Part shown: piece by piece, positions 6,677 to 8,213 of the stretch
Layout: each line of letters begins with the position of its first letter
Position numbering within the stretch: position 1 is the first letter of the stretch
Assembly (NCBI GenBank): GCA_900542385.1
Contig: UQNP01000079.1
Location: 1 to 8,213 of the forward strand
Direction: 5' to 3'
DNA: 8,213 bases
Origin: an uncultured Eubacterium sp.
GTDB lineage: Bacteria; Bacillota; Clostridia; Peptostreptococcales; Anaerovoracaceae
Program-made: the position numbers and the translations under genes
The notes under the pieces: model-generated
Database searches by the model: none
The model's input: only the letters and a program-made list of their open reading frames with translations
Told to the model about the DNA's origin: nothing

Positions 6677-7625
6677 ACAGATCCCTTCTTTCCTTTTCAT
6701 ATATCATTTGTTTTTTATCCATTTCCTTTATCATATTCGCAGCATGCACTGTCATGTAAATACCGGTAACTATCACTACGGCGCATACTCCTGCGCCTGT
6801 AACTCCCGTCATGACATATGGAAACCACTGCGCGTTGCTGCCGTCATCAAACTGCGTCACCATAGCCGTCTCGAGCGCCAGCATGGACACGAGGGCAGAC
6901 GCCAGTCCTACCGCTCTCGCCGCCGACATCACCGGACTGTTGTATTTCTTGTATTTCACGATATTTACTATCGCCATCACAGTTATATAAAAGGTGAATA
7001 CCGCCATGATGTATATCATCATTCCGTCGTATTCAAAACCTCTGTTATCTTCAAGTATCAAAATCACGACGCCTGCAAGAGCTATGTTCATTACAATCAG
7101 AAAAATACCGCAGATACGATATCTGCTCCATTCCGCTCTATGGTCTTCTCCGAATCCGTTTTTATGAGAATATTTCACAAGAAAAAATCTCACAATGGAC
7201 AGCAGGATGTAATAGACCGCCAGCGTGCCGGACCACACCGACCTGTAATATATCCCCGAAAATCCGTTCACTCCCGCATAAAGCATATTTATCCCAAAGG
7301 AGGAGTAAAGAGATACTTTAAGCTTAAAAGGAACTTCCTCAAAATATCGGTCTATATATGTATTTCTTCGCAAAAAGTTTTTTATATTATCTTTTATGCC
7401 CGGTATCACCGCCGCACAAATAATAGTCAGGGAATAGGCAGAAACAATATACGATATATAAGCTATCGGGCCTTGCTTTTCCGCCAATGTAAAGGAATAA
7501 GTCAGCAATACCGCCGACAAGGGTATGCTCAATAACACTATCTTCGTTCTCGGAAACAGAAGTCTGCATATGAATTTACGCGCTGATTCCTTTCTCTGTT
7601 TTTTGTTGTTTCTCGCTTTGGACAT
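6669..7625 (-). CDS. Uncharacterised polytopic membrane protein (conserved in Clostridia)
   Basis: A 318-residue integral membrane protein whose function I do not know. The first 25 residues are strongly basic (KARNNKKQRKESARK), followed by about eight hydrophobic segments near 28-47, 53-75, 104-124, 130-150, 170-191, 201-223, 234-257 and 269-295, and a charged C-terminal tail. Recognisable conserved-looking stretches are SGIYYRSVWSGTLAVYYILL (123-142), WSRYRICGIFLIVMN (166-180), YKKYNSPVMSAARAVGLAS (225-243) and MLALETAMVTQF (248-259). I recall similar hypothetical proteins in Clostridia but no assigned function or domain name. The in-frame codons upstream meet a stop (7631-7629), so 7625 is the furthest possible ATG. 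Its ribosome binding site is poor: AAAGGA (7644-7639) lies 13 bases away. The stop overlaps the start of the 125-residue gene, so the two products are probably made together. Confidence 0.82.
   Translation of the reverse strand: MSKARNNKKQRKESARKFICRLLFPRTKIVLLSIPLSAVLLTYSFTLAEKQGPIAYISYIVSAYSLTIICAAVIPGIKDNIKNFLRRNTYIDRYFEEVPFKLKVSLYSSFGINMLYAGVNGFSGIYYRSVWSGTLAVYYILLSIVRFFLVKYSHKNGFGEDHRAEWSRYRICGIFLIVMNIALAGVVILILEDNRGFEYDGMMIYIMAVFTFYITVMAIVNIVKYKKYNSPVMSAARAVGLASALVSMLALETAMVTQFDDGSNAQWFPYVMTGVTGAGVCAVVIVTGIYMTVHAANMIKEMDKKQMIYEKERRDLYE
6682..6687 (-). promoter_or_regulatory. Ribosome binding site deciding the start at 6676
   Basis: AAGGGA on the minus strand, five bases before the ATG at 6676 and inside the end of the upstream gene. 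The earlier in-frame ATG at 6700 lacks any purine-rich site. Confidence 0.65.
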
Positions 7626-7662
7626 CCTTCATTTCAGATCCTTTCATTGCAGTAGGACTATG

Positions 7663-7691
7663 ATAATACTTGTTTGTTAAAATTATGTTTA
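7663..7691 (-). promoter_or_regulatory. Putative promoter of the 318-residue membrane gene, with octamer
   Basis: TAAACA (7691-7686) and TATTAT (7668-7663) are 17 bases apart on the minus strand, 38 bases before the ATG. The -35 box is part of the octamer TGTAAACA (7693-7686), which also occurs as an inverted pair upstream of the 124-residue gene. Half-matches to both boxes make the promoter tentative. Confidence 0.38.
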
Positions 7692-7693
7692 CA
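7686..7693. promoter_or_regulatory. TGTTTACA octamer, possible operator half-site
   Basis: TGTTTACA on the plus strand is identical to the arms of the inverted repeat at 8177-8206. A related TGTTTGTTA starts 15 bases before it (7671-7679). Location over the putative -35 box suggests a repressor site; the protein that would bind is unknown. Confidence 0.4.
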
Positions 7694-7751
7694 GCAGGGA
7701 AGAAAAAATCTTGAGCGAAGGACCTTTATGACTTTTTTCATCTCCTATCGC

Positions 7752-8126
7752 CTATCTGAGTCCCCTGCACAACGGTATCAATGTCAAAAGCGCTGTTATA
7801 CCGACAAGTCCGATAGCGATCCCCTGTATCATCATCCCCTGAAAAACTGTTACCATACACATGCTGACACCGAGCAAAAGAGCTCCTGCTACACTTACTA
7901 TGACAATCCCGACAACTTTCCCGCTTGGTCTTACTATTACAGGCTTGCCTTCCATCTTTCGGCGCACCATCATCATTATGAGAAGGATCAGCACGCCTGC
8001 CGCGCCTACTGCTATCCCCTGACTGAAAGCGTTCCATTCCAGAAGCATGCACATACACATTCCCATCGCGAAAAGTATACCGCCTATCGTGCTTAAAACC
8101 AATGTTACAAAATTTTTCTTCAACAT
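7752..8126 (-). CDS. Four-helix membrane protein with two tandem GMC/QGI modules
   Basis: A 124-residue protein of unknown function made of two copies of a helix-pair module. Copy one (about 12-56) has GMCMCM (22-27) and QGIAVGAAGV (36-45). Copy two (about 77-121) has VSMCMV (87-92) and QGIAIGLVGI (101-110). A basic loop (RRKMEGKPVIVRPSGK, 55-70) joins them, and the four helices leave almost no soluble domain. The Cys-to-Gln spacing is 12 residues in copy one and 11 in copy two; the 125-residue protein at 6299-6676 also has 11. The start ATG is well supported by GGAGG (8139-8135) eight bases upstream. An intergenic gap of 126 bases separates it from the 318-residue gene, and no convincing terminator is visible in it, so readthrough is possible. 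Internal duplication followed by divergence is the simplest origin. Confidence 0.8.
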   Translation of the reverse strand: MLKKNFVTLVLSTIGGILFAMGMCMCMLLEWNAFSQGIAVGAAGVLILLIMMMVRRKMEGKPVIVRPSGKVVGIVIVSVAGALLLGVSMCMVTVFQGMMIQGIAIGLVGITALLTLIPLCRGLR

Positions 8127-8154
8127 GACATATCCCTCCAGTTTAATATTTAAT

Positions 8155-8182
8155 TTATTATTGTTATCTCATCCGATGTAAA
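8155..8182 (-). promoter_or_regulatory. Tentative promoter of the 124-residue gene
   Basis: TTTACA (8182-8177) resembles a -35 box and TAATAA (8160-8155) follows after 16 bases; AATAAT (8162-8157) is a better -10 but would give a 14-base spacer. The region is AT-rich and the exact elements are uncertain. The -35 candidate lies within the octamer inverted repeat. Confidence 0.3.
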
Positions 8183-8206
8183 CATTCTGCCCTTTCTCTG
8201 TTTACA
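8177..8206. promoter_or_regulatory. Perfect inverted repeat TGTAAACA-N14-TGTTTACA
   Basis: Two perfectly complementary 8-base arms (8177-8184 and 8199-8206) are separated by 14 bases, upstream of the 124-residue membrane protein gene. The arm spacing (22 bases start to start, about two helical turns) suits a dimeric or paired DNA-binding protein better than an RNA terminator, since no T run follows on either strand. The same octamer stands before the 318-residue gene at 7686-7693. Confidence 0.5.
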
Positions 8207-8213
8207 AAATGAT

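Noticed and set aside
6708..7535. Long plus-strand ORF of 275 codons
   Set aside because: It is antisense to the 318-residue membrane protein gene, is rich in His, Tyr and Arg as expected for the reverse of hydrophobic codons, has no ribosome binding site and resembles no family.
7694..7751. Terminator after the 124-residue gene
   Set aside because: A minus-strand T run is present (7704-7699), but I could find only a three-pair stem before it, which is too weak to call.
7674..8096. Plus-strand ORF of 140 codons opposite the 124-residue gene
   Set aside because: Its composition (many His, Tyr, Ser) is that of a shadow frame; the opposite strand has a clear ribosome binding site and a coherent four-helix protein.
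8177..8206. Catabolite-repression (cre) site
   Set aside because: The octamers resemble half of a cre box, but the central CG joining the halves is absent and the arms are 14 bases apart.

Overview
The window looks like chromosomal DNA of an anaerobic low-to-moderate GC Bacillota (class Clostridia, perhaps a Lachnospiraceae or Eubacteriales relative). This rests on the frequent ATA and AGA codons, strong AGGAGG-type ribosome binding sites, consensus sigma-A promoters, and protein families typical of that class. The species cannot be named from the sequence. I see no rRNA, tRNA, CRISPR array, insertion sequence or phage gene.

Layout, left to right. Bases 1-226 are a non-coding regulatory region packed with copies of a TGTCCG motif, probably the operator array of a regulator that is not encoded here. 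It precedes a plus-strand two-gene operon: a 684-residue MMPL/RND-type transporter (227-2281), then a 541-residue secreted protein with Leu/Gly helical repeats of the YhgE/Pip type (2301-3926). The two probably form one export apparatus at the cell envelope. This operon converges on a minus-strand block. First comes ylmH (3989-4765), an S4-domain RNA-binding ribosome-associated protein with its own near-perfect promoter and an intrinsic terminator whose stem includes the last codons of the gene. Next is a 14-helix DHA2-type multidrug MFS transporter (4831-6231).

Further right, still on the minus strand, are three poorly characterised membrane proteins: a 125-residue protein (6299-6676), a polytopic 318-residue protein (6669-7625) whose gene overlaps it by 8 bases, and a 124-residue protein (7752-8126). 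The two small proteins share a two-helix module with a Gly-Met-Cys ... Gln-Gly-Ile signature. The 125-residue protein has one copy and the 124-residue protein has two. The same octamer (TGTAAACA / TGTTTACA) lies upstream of both the 318- and the 124-residue genes, which suggests common control. Transcription probably runs 7625 to 4831 through three genes, with a possible internal promoter before the MFS gene.

The most unusual parts are the operator array before the MMPL operon, the triplicated GMC/QGI membrane module with its shared octamer, and the terminator built into the end of ylmH. Several gene starts were moved downstream of the longest possible ORF because of well-placed ribosome binding sites, at 2301, 4765 and 6676.
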